From Thiotrichaceae bacterium (GTDB taxonomy: Bacteria > Pseudomonadota > Gammaproteobacteria > Eutrophobiales > Eutrophobiaceae), in the NCBI GenBank assembly GCA_012960105.1, contig DUBV01000086.1, positions 1 to 62,816 on the forward strand: DNA of 62,816 nucleotides, written 5' to 3'. Both the position numbers and the translations under genes were made by a program. Under the pieces are notes generated by a model. It worked only from the letters and a program-made list of their open reading frames with translations. It was not told the origin of the DNA and made no database searches. Shown here in pieces: positions 62,700 through 62,816 of the stretch. Each line of letters starts with the position of its first letter. Position 1 is the stretch's first letter.

Positions 62700-62816
62700 T
62701 TTTCTATATTAGGTTTCGTCTAATGACGAGTCACTTTTCTTTGCGTGGCCAAAGAAAACTAACGAAAAGAAAGGCCGGGTACGATACACCCACATCGGTA
62801 ACACATTAATACAAGT
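62700..62816 (+). other. right edge: repeat-like sequence after bamC
   Basis: The words TGGCCAAAGAAAA-CTAACGAAAAGAAAGGCC and CACCCACATCGGT belong to a short repeat that turns up between genes in many gammaproteobacteria. No gene is supported before the end of the window. Confidence 0.4.

Noticed and set aside
1-62816. CRISPR array, prophage or rRNA operon
   Set aside because: No regularly spaced repeats, no cas, phage structural or integrase genes other than intI, and no rRNA sequence found.

Overview
The window looks like a chromosomal segment of a gammaproteobacterium of moderately low G+C (about 40 percent by eye). The gene orders point there: rpe-gph-trpE-trpG-trpD-trpC, hemA-prfA-prmC, lolB-ispE-tRNA-Gln-prs-rplY-pth-ychF, bcp-gcvR-dapA-bamC, and cytochrome c4/dsbA beside engB. 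All genes resemble typical gammaproteobacterial families. A free-standing pqqA shows that the cell can probably make the cofactor PQQ, so PQQ-dependent alcohol or methanol oxidation is possible, but the species cannot be named from this window.

Layout. 1-2121: the integrase end of a chromosomal integron, with intI on the + strand, attI and a candidate cassette promoter, one complete cassette and its attC on the - strand, and the start of a second cassette. 2240-4937: a class I glutamine amidotransferase, a DUF1289 protein and purE/purK. 4938-5412: orphan pqqA with its own sigma54-like promoter and terminator. 5655-9641: a diguanylate cyclase, dsbA, cytochrome c4 and engB. 9642-10193: an AT-rich gap with a sigmaE-driven sRNA candidate in the Spot 42/ErsA position and a cluster of DnaA-box-like sites. 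10194-18374: a frameshifted M48 protease, a nuclease, rpmE, DUF3135, xthA, an SH3 protein, prlC and a lemA/GIDE pair. 18557-28254: an iron block with bfr, bfd, a Fur-box sRNA candidate, a decayed GGDEF gene, an iron-regulated porin, a predicted flavinylated FMN protein, a PepSY membrane protein and an fbpABC-type Fe(III) importer, with four Fur boxes. 28339-33924: gcvH, tpx, dgkA, a small membrane protein, moeB, prmC, prfA and hemA. 34181-42574: TPR lipoprotein, lolB (carrying an inserted repeat), ispE, tRNA-Gln, prs, rplY, pth, ychF, a VOC protein and a SprA-like metalloprotease. 42619-49608: exonuclease, beta-propeller protein, trpCDGE, gph and rpe. 49863-62678: DUF3530 hydrolase, DUF4870, SPFH/NfeD pair, queG, a PerM-like transporter, SWIB, a PP2C phosphatase, a membrane cytochrome, PhoH, bcp, gcvR, dapA and bamC.

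Two families of short non-coding mobile repeats are scattered through the window. One is an exact 160-bp element with 15-bp terminal inverted repeats, in two copies (51227 and 55933). The other is a palindromic element of about 140-150 bp near 5441, 35953 (inside the lolB signal region) and 59891.

Most interesting points: orphan pqqA with a sigma54-type promoter; an ErsA/Spot 42-like sRNA with a sigmaE promoter; a Fur-controlled sRNA candidate; a Fur-controlled FMN/PepSY/Fe ABC module that may couple periplasmic ferric reduction to uptake; and the integron end. Several genes (M48 protease, GGDEF protein, SprA-like protease) carry single lesions that are either real decay or assembly errors.
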